Origin: NIOZ-UU13 sp035528395
GTDB taxonomy: Bacteria; Planctomycetota; Phycisphaerae; Sedimentisphaerales; Anaerobacaceae
DNA length: 64,000 bases
Direction: 5' to 3'
Assembly: GCA_035528395.1 (NCBI GenBank)
Contig: DATKYR010000176.1
Coordinates: 1-64,000, forward strand
The position numbers were made by a program, and so were the translations under genes. The notes beneath the pieces are model-generated. The model made no database searches and was not told where the DNA came from. It worked only from the letters and a program-made list of their open reading frames with translations. The stretch's first letter is position 1. Every line of letters starts with the position of its first letter. Positions 17,038 through 25,419 of the stretch are shown here, piece after piece.

Positions 17038-17350
17038 AATTCTCCTCTACATCTGTCGAGAACCCTCTACAAATCAGCTCTTTTTATGCAAAACAAACCC
17101 AATTCACTAAATGTCCAAATTTATCTAAATATATATGATACAAAGGATTATAAAAATTTTATCCCGCTGGCGGGGCAAAAAAACAAACCCAATTCAAACC
17201 CAATCAAAGCCAATTTACCAGAGGGTAAAATTGATGCAAAGTCTGTATTTACAAAGGATTATGAAGAAAAATGCGGCTAAGGGCTATGAAAAAACAAAGC
17301 CAAAACAAACCCAATCAAAGCCAATCTTAGAAGGAATGAATGTAAACTTT
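17038..17350 (+). repeat. Repeat array 1 (AAACAAACCCAAT modules)
   Basis: The array begins with a boundary block CTCTACATCTGTCGAGAACC...TTTTTATGC (about 17044-17093). Modules of AAACAAACCCAAT, a variable linker and ACAAAGGATTAT follow. It encodes the low-complexity KKTNPIQTQSKP-like pseudo-peptides that are often annotated falsely as proteins. The 16943-17037 stretch before it is made of near-repeated words (CATGAACTATGAAC, ACGAGATACGAAAC). The same boundary and modules recur in the opposite orientation at 28800-29410. Confidence 0.8.
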
Positions 17351-17380
17351 TGTGCTGCAGGGTATTATCACAGAGTAGTA

Positions 17381-20254
17381 TTAATCCCACTCAACGAGCA
17401 CATAGATATAATCTATAAACGTTTTTCTTTGAGCGATTTTGTCATTATTTTTAACTTGTAACTGGAGGGAATTTATCTTTTCGCGGGTTTCGACGACGCT
17501 TGTAACATCCCAGGAGTCAACACCCTCATGGTGTTCTTCTTCATGCACCGGGGCCTGTATTGAGGCCCAAATCACCGGTTTAGTTGGCCAGCCTGTGCCT
17601 ATAGCCCAATCTAATTTTCCCTGGGCGAATCCTTCTTCCTCGAAGTGCTCGACACGAACAACGACAGATTTTATTACAGCATCCGCCGGGATAGATATGT
17701 CTGAAAAATCATAGGACACGTATGAACAGTAGACGGCTGGCCACCGGTTGTTGTCGCTGGATTGGACAAGGTTGGCTTTGCCTTCTGCTGATAATGTTTT
17801 TCTGGTTCTGTAATTGTATCCATCCATTACGGTCAATTTTGCTATCTTGGGCGGAGGTGGATTTACTTTAATGGTAAATGATTGTGTATCCAGGGCTGGT
17901 GTGCTGTTGCTGTCGGAGACCTTTACTACTACCTGCTCACTGTTTCCTATCTGTCCATTAGTTGGTTTCCACTGTATCAACCCGGTAGTAGAATTTATGG
18001 TCATATCAGCAGGTTTTGTGGTTAAGGAGTAAGTTAGTACATCTCCGAGGTCCGGGTCTTCGGCGTCAACATCATACTTATATAACGCCCCGGCTGTAGC
18101 CGTGCTTACAGGTGTTGAAGTGAACTTCGGGGCATCGTTTACCATTTTGACCGTAACATTCACCTTAGCGGTATCAGTTAGGCCTTTGTTGTCGCTAATA
18201 GTGTAGGTGAATGTATCGCTGCCGTAGAAGTTTGCGTTGGGGCTATAACTCAGCGTGTTATCGGGATTGATGGTGACTGAGCCATTGGTGCCCTGGCTGA
18301 TAGCAGTCACCGAAAACGTGTCGAGGTATAGATATCTGCCCACGTTGTCTACGTCGGTGTCGTTCGCCAGCACATCAATGGTTACTACGGGCGTATCCTC
18401 CAGGGTAGTCGCAGTATCATCATTTGCCGCTGGCGGGTCGTTGACCGGGGAGACCGTGATTGACACGGTTGCAAGAGCACTGTCCGCTGCGCTGTCGTTG
18501 ACCTTGAAGGTGAAGCTGTCTGACCCGTTGAAATTCGGGTTGGGCGTATAGGTAAGGTTCGGCGCTGTCCCAATCAAGCTCCCGTGGGATGGATCCGTTA
18601 CCATACTGTAGGCCAACGGGTCTGAATCAGGGTCACTGCCAATCAATCTAATCTCTACGGGCGAATCCTCCACTGTGGTTATCGAATGAGATTTTGCCAC
18701 AGGGAGGAGATTCGGAAGGACATTGATGGATACCGTTGCCGGGGCACTGTCCGCTTCGCCGTCATTCAACTTGAAAGTGAAAATGTCCAGACCTGTGAAG
18801 TAAGGCTCGGGCGTGTAGATGAGCCTTCCGTTTGTATTGAAGCCTGAGTCTAAGGTGAGTGTGCCGTGCTCAGGTTCTTTGCAGATAATGGATATCAAAG
18901 GGTCGCCATCCACATCGCTCCCAGTCAGGGCAGCGGATACAGATTTGTTTTCTTTAGTCGTCTCAGAGTGAGGATTTGCTATAGGAGCATCGTTTACGGC
19001 CAGCACGTTAACCGATATCATCACCTGGTCACTATTCGCCTTTCCGTCGTTGACGCTGAAAGTGAAACTGTCTGGGCCGCTGTAGTTCGACGCCGGCGTG
19101 TAAGTCATATCGGGCGCTGTCCCACTCAAGCTCCCGTGGGACGGACCTTTTACGATATTATAGATAAGCTGCCCTCCATCGGGATCCCTTCCGATTAAGG
19201 TAATCAGCACCGGTTTCTCCTCCTGTGTCATTGCAGTACCAGGCTTAGCCACCGGCGCTTTGTTGACCACGCTCACTCCAAATGTTATAGCTATAGCTGA
19301 GAGGATTGCTAATGCTAAAAAGAGGGCAAATTTCCTCTTCGCGGTTTTTAGATGAAAAAGGTGCCGGTGGAATAGCTTGAAAGTCTTTATTTTCTGTGGA
19401 GGCTGAGCGTCGAGTCTTTGTGGTTCTTTGCTTTTGTCCTTCCCGGCTGCGGCTTCGGCCTTCGCCGAGGCGAGCAGCCCATCTTCCGCTTTTGCTCCGG
19501 CTATAGCTTCAGCCCTTGCCTTTTCTTTAGCTTCGGTCAGCTTTTCCTCTGCCTGGGCCAATGCCGTCGCATACGACCGGATTTTTTCTTCTGCCTGGGC
19601 CTTGACTGCCGCTATCTCCTCTTTAACCTGAGCGTCGAGCCTTTGTCGTTTTTCTCTTTCAGCCTTCAGGCCCTCTTCCGCCTTTGCTCCGGCTATAGCC
19701 TCAGTCTTTGCCTGTTCCTGGGCTTTGGTTATCTTTTGCTCTACCTTGGATAGTGCCTCTGCATACGATTGTGCCTTTTCTACTGCTTCTTTTGCTTGGG
19801 CCCTGGCTGCCGCTATCTCCTTTTTAGCCTGAGCCTCGGCTCTCTCGGCCATGACACTGTAATTGCGATACTGCGTATGGAGCATCTTTTCCGCTTCAGC
19901 TTTCACTTTTCGTTCCACTGAGGCTCTGTTCTCAATTTCCTTTTTTAGTCTTTCCTCAGCTTTGGCCCTTGCTAAGGATTCGGCTTTCAACTTTTCTTCC
20001 ATTTTGGTCATTGCCCTGGCCTTTTTTCTTGCAAACCAGGCGATGAAACCATGCTGGTGGAATGTTCTTTTCATTTGCGGTTTCGAGGTCTGGGATTCCT
20101 GCTGCTCCGGTTCCTGCTCGTTATAGCCGGCGCGTTGCTGTTCAGGTGCGTAACAAGGCTGTTGGGCATCATCGTATTGCTGAGTCGATACCCCTTTGAA
20201 AACCGATGGGATTTTCTTTTGTAGTCCTGCCTTATTCTTTTTGTGTCTTGACAT
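17381..20254 (-). CDS. Membrane-anchored coiled-coil protein with exported Ig/cadherin-like repeats
   Basis: 957 residues. Residues 1-80 are Gln-rich and polar. Residues ~80-285 are a long Lys/Glu/Ala heptad-like coiled coil (KAEERLKKEIENRASVERKVKAE style). One membrane helix is at ~309-330 (FALFLALAILSAIAITFGVSVV). Beyond it are five ~90-residue Ig/cadherin-like repeats, with the recurring signature VNDAP...SDPDGDPL...GSDSFTFKVNDG...ATVSINV; the fifth resembles a He_PIG-type domain. A C-terminal ~165-residue beta-sandwich follows (VVVRVEHFEEEG, WDVTSVVET, FIDYIYVLVEW), like a DNRLRE-type stalk head. With no signal peptide, the coiled coil should be cytoplasmic and the repeats outside, linking the cytoplasm to surface adhesion. 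Function is unknown. Confidence 0.82.
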   Translation of the reverse strand: MSRHKKNKAGLQKKIPSVFKGVSTQQYDDAQQPCYAPEQQRAGYNEQEPEQQESQTSKPQMKRTFHQHGFIAWFARKKARAMTKMEEKLKAESLARAKAEERLKKEIENRASVERKVKAEAEKMLHTQYRNYSVMAERAEAQAKKEIAAARAQAKEAVEKAQSYAEALSKVEQKITKAQEQAKTEAIAGAKAEEGLKAEREKRQRLDAQVKEEIAAVKAQAEEKIRSYATALAQAEEKLTEAKEKARAEAIAGAKAEDGLLASAKAEAAAGKDKSKEPQRLDAQPPQKIKTFKLFHRHLFHLKTAKRKFALFLALAILSAIAITFGVSVVNKAPVAKPGTAMTQEEKPVLITLIGRDPDGGQLIYNIVKGPSHGSLSGTAPDMTYTPASNYSGPDSFTFSVNDGKANSDQVMISVNVLAVNDAPIANPHSETTKENKSVSAALTGSDVDGDPLISIICKEPEHGTLTLDSGFNTNGRLIYTPEPYFTGLDIFTFKLNDGEADSAPATVSINVLPNLLPVAKSHSITTVEDSPVEIRLIGSDPDSDPLAYSMVTDPSHGSLIGTAPNLTYTPNPNFNGSDSFTFKVNDSAADSALATVSITVSPVNDPPAANDDTATTLEDTPVVTIDVLANDTDVDNVGRYLYLDTFSVTAISQGTNGSVTINPDNTLSYSPNANFYGSDTFTYTISDNKGLTDTAKVNVTVKMVNDAPKFTSTPVSTATAGALYKYDVDAEDPDLGDVLTYSLTTKPADMTINSTTGLIQWKPTNGQIGNSEQVVVKVSDSNSTPALDTQSFTIKVNPPPPKIAKLTVMDGYNYRTRKTLSAEGKANLVQSSDNNRWPAVYCSYVSYDFSDISIPADAVIKSVVVRVEHFEEEGFAQGKLDWAIGTGWPTKPVIWASIQAPVHEEEHHEGVDSWDVTSVVETREKINSLQLQVKNNDKIAQRKTFIDYIYVLVEWD

Positions 20255-20463
20255 TGATTATCTCTTGGCCAAAGTATGGCCATTGATTATCTACTCTGCG
20301 GGAGCACTACTATTATGTCTTTTCCATAGGCCTTCTCTGCGCTCGTGTATAGGTACACCAAAGATGACAGTACGCCCAAAATCGTTTTCGTCTATACATT
20401 CCTGCGACTTTAGTAAATAGCCCAATATCCCGATTAGTCCGGCAGCAATTAAGTACAGGCTCA

Positions 20464-20525
20464 CCCCGTTAGAAACTACTTCCCATATCGGACTGTCAGG
20501 CTTTCAGCGCCGATTTCTAACGGGG
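20464..20525. repeat. Second copy of the CCCCGTTAGAA palindrome
   Basis: CCCCGTTAGAAA at 20464-20475 and TTTCTAACGGGG at 20514-20525 form a 12-bp inverted repeat with the same ends as the element in the prepilin leader. The interior differs but is itself partly palindromic (TCGGACTG...CAGCGCCGA). Here it is intergenic. Confidence 0.75.
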
Positions 20526-20587
20526 CTCACGCCTAATTGTGGGGGAGAAAGTCCGAAAAAAACGCCTATTTCCTTTGAATCCTGATC

Positions 20588-20685
20588 GAAAGTCAGAAGT
20601 CAGAGGTCGTAAGACAGAGGTCAGAAGACAGAAGCCAGAAGACAGAAGTCAGAAGACAGAAGTCGGAAGGGAGAAGTCTGCACTC
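20588..20685. repeat. Degenerate CAGAAGTCAGAAGA short tandem repeat
   Basis: About 100 bp of imperfect 7-8-bp units (AGAAGTC, AGAAGAC, AGAGGTC) in the 790-bp gap between the coiled-coil gene and the oxidoreductase island. No coding function is visible. Confidence 0.75.
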
Positions 20686-20719
20686 TGTAATCCCGTTTGG
20701 TTCGAGAAACCCACATCTC

Positions 20720-20775
20720 GCAGGGGCATGCCTATGTGACTGCACAGGGCAACCAAATTGGGGTGTTCCTATAGT
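20720..20775. repeat. GGGCAACCA intergenic repeat, copy
   Basis: GCAGGGGCATGCCTATGTG followed by GGGCAACCAAATTGGGGTG belongs to the same family as sequences at 45797-45830, 49703-49755 and 55102-55150. From here to 21046 there are only scattered words such as CTTCGACGAGCTCAGG; no gene is seen. Confidence 0.55.
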
Positions 20776-21046
20776 GATACCCTTTATTTTCCTTAGGTGG
20801 ATACGATGTTCCCTGGACATCCCGGCAGGTCTCGAAATTGCGCTTGACTGCGTGGGCGATTGCAAGTACCCTCATGAGCATAGAGGTTATTTTCAGCACT
20901 CCCAAACAAGCCTTCGACGAGCTCAGGCCGGGGTTTGAGGGTGTCAGCCAGGATTGTTTTAATATGGATACATACGCTTGCCTCTGTTGGAAGGGGTCTT
21001 CGACTAACAGGCGTAGGGCAAGGTCCGGTAATCAAAAGAGATATTT

Positions 21047-21221
21047 ATGAGAAAGAAGACAAGCATAAAAAATCACGAGCTAACTCACAGGGGTTTTATC
21101 AAGAAATCAGCGGCGGCGGGTGCTGTTTTAGCATCCGGCACAAATCGTATCTTTGCTGCCGGCTCTGATGAGCTGCGCATCGGTTTTATCGGTTGCGGTT
21201 CCGGACAAAACAAGACTTATT
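21047..21221 (+). pseudogene. Truncated Gfo/Idh/MocA oxidoreductase
   Basis: The first ~58 residues of an oxidoreductase like the four that follow: a degenerate Tat-like signal (THRGFIKKSAAAGAVLASG, with the twin Arg lost), GTNRIFAAGSDELRI, and the start of the Rossmann fold GFIGCGSG. Homology stops at 21221 where a MITE-like element begins. The next intact paralog starts 45 bp after that element. The body of this paralog has been deleted or displaced. Confidence 0.85.
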
Positions 21222-21343
21222 TAGTTCCTGTTGCGGAAACAGTATTTGTCATTCCCTTGAAAGCGGGAATCCAGTTTTTCGCTCTGGACCCCTGCTTTTG
21301 CAGGGGTGACATCATCGATTTTCGTTTTCCGCAACAGATACTA
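21222..21343. mobile_element. MITE-like element, copy 1 (122 bp)
   Basis: Ends are TAGTTCCTGTTGCGGAAA (21222-21239) and, inverted, TTTCCGCAACAGATACTA (21326-21343), 16 of 18 bases matching. The interior has two hairpins: ATTCCC...GGGAAT of the dRS3 kind and CCCCTGC...GCAGGGG. No ORF of its own. A 146-bp copy is at 36891-37036. Confidence 0.8.
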
Positions 21344-21387
21344 TTTAATAAATTTTTATTAACTATTATTGATTGAAAGGATTACCC

Positions 21388-22671
21388 GTGGAAAAGAAAG
21401 CAAATGAAAAGAGAGATGGGGTTTCCCGCAGAGACTTTATCAAGACATCAGCAGCATTAGGGGCTGCGAGTTTGGTCTCGGGGACAAGCCGAATTTTTGC
21501 GGCAGGGTCGGACAAAATACGTATTGGTCTTATCGGCTGCGGTGGGCAGGGTACCCGGGATATTATCAGCTGCGTCAAGAGCTCGCCGGGCGTGGAGATA
21601 GTGGCGATGGGCGACTTATTCAAAGACCGCCAGCAGGAGTCGCTCGACAAGCTCAGGAAGGACGTGCCCGCCGCTGTGAATGTCACGTCAGGCAAGCGTT
21701 TTGTGGGTTTTGACGCGTATAAGAAAGTACTGCAAACCGATGTGCACTTAGTCTTTTTGACGACACCGCCTCATTGGCGTGGGGAGCACTTTCTGGCGGC
21801 TGTTGAAGCTGGTAAGCACGTATTTATGGAAAAGCCGGGGGGGGTGGATCCGAAGGGCATTCGTTCAGTCATCCAGACGGCGGAATTAGCCCGGCAAAAG
21901 CGTCTATCAGTGGTCGCGGGCACCCAGCGCCGACACAGCAAGAAATACCAGGAGATTATCCGGCGGATCCATGACGGACAAATTGGACAGATTGTTGCGG
22001 CCCAGGGCTACTGGAATGGAGCTGATATGTTAGGTTACTGGCAGTGGTATGACAAGGACGGCCGTTCCGATATGGAGTGGCAATGCAGGAGCTGGCCTTG
22101 GTTCACCTGGACCAGCGGCGACCACATTGTCGAGCAGCATGTGCACAATCTCGACGTGCTCAACTGGGCACTCCAGGGGCATCCGGAGCAGTGCATGGGT
22201 ATGGGCGGCAGGGCGGTGCGCGACCTGGGCAATATCTACGACCACTTCACTGTCGAGTATGAGTATCCGGAAGGCGTTCGCGTTTTGAGTATGTGCCGTC
22301 AGATTACTGGCTGTACCGACAGGATTGCCGAACGTGTTGTTGGCACCAAAGGTATAGCCGATGTCGATCAGGGCGTTATTAAAGGCGAGAGGCCTTTCAA
22401 GTACGAAGGGCCCGACCCGGACCACTATGTCATGGAGATGGCCGATCTGGTCCGGAGCATTCGTGAAGGTTCCCCGATTAATGAGGGAAAGCAGGTGGCA
22501 GAGAGTACTATGAATGCTATCATGGGCCGGATGAGTGCTTATACCGGCCGGGCTCTAAAGTGGGACTGGGCAATGAAGGCATCTAAGCTCGACCTTACGC
22601 CGCCGAAATATGAATGGGGCGATTTACCCGTCAGGCCGGTTGCTGTCCCGGGTAAGACACCGCTTATTTAG
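21388..22671 (+). CDS. Tat-exported Gfo/Idh/MocA oxidoreductase (paralog A)
   Basis: The GTG start at 21388 is chosen because AAAGGA precedes it at the position seen in the other three paralogs; 427 residues. The Tat signal is SRRDFIKTSAALGAASLVSG. The Rossmann fold opens with IRIGLIGCGGQG, and HVFMEKPGGVDPKG carries the EKP motif typical of NAD(P)-dependent sugar dehydrogenases. DHIVEQHVHNLDVLNWAL holds the expected catalytic His region, and the protein ends in VRPVAVPGKTPLI. It should oxidise or reduce a sugar or cyclitol in the periplasm with a tightly bound cofactor. Substrate unknown. Confidence 0.9.
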   Translation: MEKKANEKRDGVSRRDFIKTSAALGAASLVSGTSRIFAAGSDKIRIGLIGCGGQGTRDIISCVKSSPGVEIVAMGDLFKDRQQESLDKLRKDVPAAVNVTSGKRFVGFDAYKKVLQTDVHLVFLTTPPHWRGEHFLAAVEAGKHVFMEKPGGVDPKGIRSVIQTAELARQKRLSVVAGTQRRHSKKYQEIIRRIHDGQIGQIVAAQGYWNGADMLGYWQWYDKDGRSDMEWQCRSWPWFTWTSGDHIVEQHVHNLDVLNWALQGHPEQCMGMGGRAVRDLGNIYDHFTVEYEYPEGVRVLSMCRQITGCTDRIAERVVGTKGIADVDQGVIKGERPFKYEGPDPDHYVMEMADLVRSIREGSPINEGKQVAESTMNAIMGRMSAYTGRALKWDWAMKASKLDLTPPKYEWGDLPVRPVAVPGKTPLI

Positions 22672-22706
22672 TAAACTTCAAATAGCCGTTGGCTGAAAGG
22701 ATTTTT

Positions 22707-24026
22707 ATGCAAAAAAAAGAACAACAAGATGAGAAGCTTTCACGGAGAGATTTTGTTAAGGCAGCGGCGGCTGCTTCGTTTGCGGGTGTGAGCCCGGTGT
22801 TGACAGGTAAAATACGTGCGGCAGGGTCAGATATACTAAAAGTCGGTTTGATTGGTTGTGGAGGTCGCGGCACCGGTGCAGCTACGCAGGCGCTGATGGG
22901 TGTTGATAAGTCGGTGAGGCTTTGGGCGATGGCGGATTTGTTTCAGGACAAGCTCGATGCCTCTTACAATATGCTGAGCAAAGGTGCTAAAGGCCGATAC
23001 GACCGCGTGGATTTTGAGGGTTTGGCTGGTCAGATGGATGTGCCCGAGCGTCGCAGGTTCGTCGGTTTCGATGCGTATCAGGGGCTGATAGACAGCGGTG
23101 TTGATATGGTTATCTTAGCGACGCCGCCGCACTTTCGGCCTGAGCATTTTGAAGCGGCGGTCAAGGCCGGTAAGCATGTTTTTATGGAAAAGCCCGCAGC
23201 GGTTGACCCGGTTGGCATTCGAAGGGTAATATCTGCGGCGAAGCTGGCGGAGGAAAAGGGTCTGTCGGTTGTTGCGGGGACACAGCGGCGCCATCAATTG
23301 CACTATATAGAGATTTTGAAGCGGATTCACAATGGGGCGATTGGTGAGATTGTTGCTGCACAGTGCTACTGGAACGGCGGGGGTGGGTCGCTGACGAGAA
23401 AGAAGCCTGAGGGCATGAGTGATATGGAATGGCAGTGCCGGCGCTGGTATTATTTCTGCTGGCTATGCGGGGACCATATCGCTGAGCAGCATGTTCACAA
23501 CATTGATATTATGAACTGGGCGCTGCAGGGACATCCGGTATCTGCGATGGGCGTGGGCGGCCGGGCGGTCCGCGAGGGAGGGAACATCTGGGACCATTTT
23601 GCGGTGGAGTTTGAGTATCCGGGCGGCGTGCGCGTTTTGAGCATGTGCCGGCAGATACCCCGCTGCACGGACCGTGTGTCGGAGAGAATCGTTGGCACAA
23701 AAGGATTTGCTTACATTGATGGCAGTCACGGTTTTATCAAAGGAGAGAGCTCGTACGAAGGGCCGGCCTCGCCGAATCCATACGTGCAGGAGCATGTTGA
23801 CCTGATTCAGAGTATCCGCAAAGGGGCCGGCTTGAATGAAGGTGTGCAGGTTGCGGAAAGCACAATGTGTGCAATAATGGGCAGAATGAGCGCCTATACC
23901 GGGCGGGCGCTAAAATGGGACTGGGCGATGAAGGCGTCCAAGCTTGACCTGAGTCCAGAGAAATATGAATTTGGCGATTTGCCTGTCAGGCCGGTCGCCG
24001 TTCCGGGTAAGACAATGCTTATTTAA
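22707..24026 (+). CDS. Tat-exported Gfo/Idh/MocA oxidoreductase (paralog B)
   Basis: ATG at 22707 with GAAAGGAT upstream; 439 residues. Tat signal SRRDFVKAAAAASFAG, cofactor loop LKVGLIGCGGRGTG, EKP motif in HVFMEKPAAVDPVG, and HVHNIDIMNWALQGHP in the active-site region. It is very like paralog A throughout, including the ending VRPVAVPGKTMLI. It carries an extra ~15 residues near GAKGRYDRVDFEGLAGQM. The gene is 35 bp after A, consistent with an operon built by tandem duplication. Divergence between copies suggests different substrates or anomers. Confidence 0.9.
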   Translation: MQKKEQQDEKLSRRDFVKAAAAASFAGVSPVLTGKIRAAGSDILKVGLIGCGGRGTGAATQALMGVDKSVRLWAMADLFQDKLDASYNMLSKGAKGRYDRVDFEGLAGQMDVPERRRFVGFDAYQGLIDSGVDMVILATPPHFRPEHFEAAVKAGKHVFMEKPAAVDPVGIRRVISAAKLAEEKGLSVVAGTQRRHQLHYIEILKRIHNGAIGEIVAAQCYWNGGGGSLTRKKPEGMSDMEWQCRRWYYFCWLCGDHIAEQHVHNIDIMNWALQGHPVSAMGVGGRAVREGGNIWDHFAVEFEYPGGVRVLSMCRQIPRCTDRVSERIVGTKGFAYIDGSHGFIKGESSYEGPASPNPYVQEHVDLIQSIRKGAGLNEGVQVAESTMCAIMGRMSAYTGRALKWDWAMKASKLDLSPEKYEFGDLPVRPVAVPGKTMLI

Positions 24027-24071
24027 CTTTAACATTTTCTGCTAATAATCGTTTGCTTGAAAGGATAACTT

Positions 24072-25379
24072 ATGAAAACTGAAGAAATGAAGGGAAAGCC
24101 GAAATTGTCACGAAGAAACTTTATCAAGACCTCGGCAGCGCTGGGAGCGGCGAGTCTGGCCGTGGGGACAAATAAAATCTTTGCGGCAGGTTCCGACAAA
24201 ATACTTATCGGATTGATTGGCTGCGGCGGCCGGGGTTCTGGCGCTGCCGCACAAGCCCTGACAACCGGTGAAAGCGTGGTCCTAACAGCCATGGCAGACG
24301 TCTTTGAGGATCGCTTGCAGAGGAGTCGTAAAAACCTCCAGGGCAACGAGCAATTTGGGAAACGCGTCAAGGTCCCCGAAAATGCGTGCTTCGTGGGCCT
24401 GGACGCTTACCAGAAAGTGATCGATAGTGGTGTGGATGTGGTTCTACTGGCCACACCCCCTGGTTTCCGACCGCAGCATCTCCGAGCTGTAGTCGAGGCC
24501 GGCAAACATGTCTTCTGCGAGAAACCCATGGCCACCGATGCCCCAGGCGTGCGTTCCGTCCTCCAGTCCGCCGCCATAGCCAAGGAGAAGAATCTAGCTC
24601 TGGTGGCTGGCTTCTGTTGGCGCTATCACTTGGCGCGTCGCGCCTTCTACCAGCGTATACACCAGGGCGCCATCGGCTCCATTCGTACCGTCTATGCCAC
24701 CTATCTGACCGGACCAGTGAAACCCATGCCCCCAGCCAGTAGGCGCCCCGCTGGCATGAGTGACGTTGAATGGCAACTCCGCAACTGGTATAACTTCGTC
24801 TGGTTATCCGGGGATGGGCTAGTGGAACAAGCATGTCATAGTGTGGACAAGATTGCCTGGGCGATGAACGGAGTCCTCCCTCTCAAAGCGGTGGCAACAG
24901 GCGGTCGCCAATTTCCAAACAACGAAGGCAATATCTTTGACCACATCGATGTCTTTTACGAATTTCCAGATGGAGTCCGCGCGTTCATGGCCCAACGTCA
25001 GATCAGTAATTGCTACAGTGACAACTCGGACTACCTCATGGGCTCCGAGGGTCTGGGCACCATCAAGGGCTGGAGTGATCCCACCGTCACTGGCAAAGAG
25101 TCTTGGCGCTATCGCGGTCCCAAATCCGACATGTACCAGATCGAGCACAACGAATTGTTCGACTCTATCCGCAACGACCGACCCATTAATGATGGCATCT
25201 GGATGGCTCACAGCACGCTCATGGCCATCATGGGACGCATGGCCGCCTACACCGGAAAAGAGGTCTCTTGGACCGAAGCCCTGAATTCCGAGGAACAACT
25301 CGTCCCCGACAACCTAACCTGGAACATGGACTTGCCTATCAGGCCCATGGCCATGCCGGGAAAAACTAAGCTTACTTAA
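24072..25379 (+). CDS. Tat-exported Gfo/Idh/MocA oxidoreductase (paralog C, chimeric)
   Basis: 435 residues. Tat signal SRRNFIKTSAALGAASLAVG and LIGLIGCGGRGSG match paralog D closely at DNA level up to about 24235. After that the sequence departs: EKP becomes HVFCEKPMATDAPG, the His region is LVEQACHSVDKIAWAMNG, and the C terminus reads DLPIRPMAMPGKTKLT. Codon choice changes at the same point to C-ending codons (CTC, GTC, ACC, GCC) uncommon in A, B and D. I infer that a foreign or distant oxidoreductase body was joined to a local export signal. Confidence 0.9.
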   Translation: MKTEEMKGKPKLSRRNFIKTSAALGAASLAVGTNKIFAAGSDKILIGLIGCGGRGSGAAAQALTTGESVVLTAMADVFEDRLQRSRKNLQGNEQFGKRVKVPENACFVGLDAYQKVIDSGVDVVLLATPPGFRPQHLRAVVEAGKHVFCEKPMATDAPGVRSVLQSAAIAKEKNLALVAGFCWRYHLARRAFYQRIHQGAIGSIRTVYATYLTGPVKPMPPASRRPAGMSDVEWQLRNWYNFVWLSGDGLVEQACHSVDKIAWAMNGVLPLKAVATGGRQFPNNEGNIFDHIDVFYEFPDGVRAFMAQRQISNCYSDNSDYLMGSEGLGTIKGWSDPTVTGKESWRYRGPKSDMYQIEHNELFDSIRNDRPINDGIWMAHSTLMAIMGRMAAYTGKEVSWTEALNSEEQLVPDNLTWNMDLPIRPMAMPGKTKLT

Positions 25380-25419
25380 TATGAACTCGGTAGGTAACGA
25401 TTAGTTGAAAGGATAACTT

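Noticed and set aside
16975..17461. ORFs of 101 and 108 codons on the + strand
   Set aside because: Same repeat-derived low-complexity peptides; the second also runs antisense into the end of the Ig-repeat gene.
21047..21376. Intact 109-codon gene
   Set aside because: Only the first ~58 codons are oxidoreductase; the rest is translated MITE sequence.
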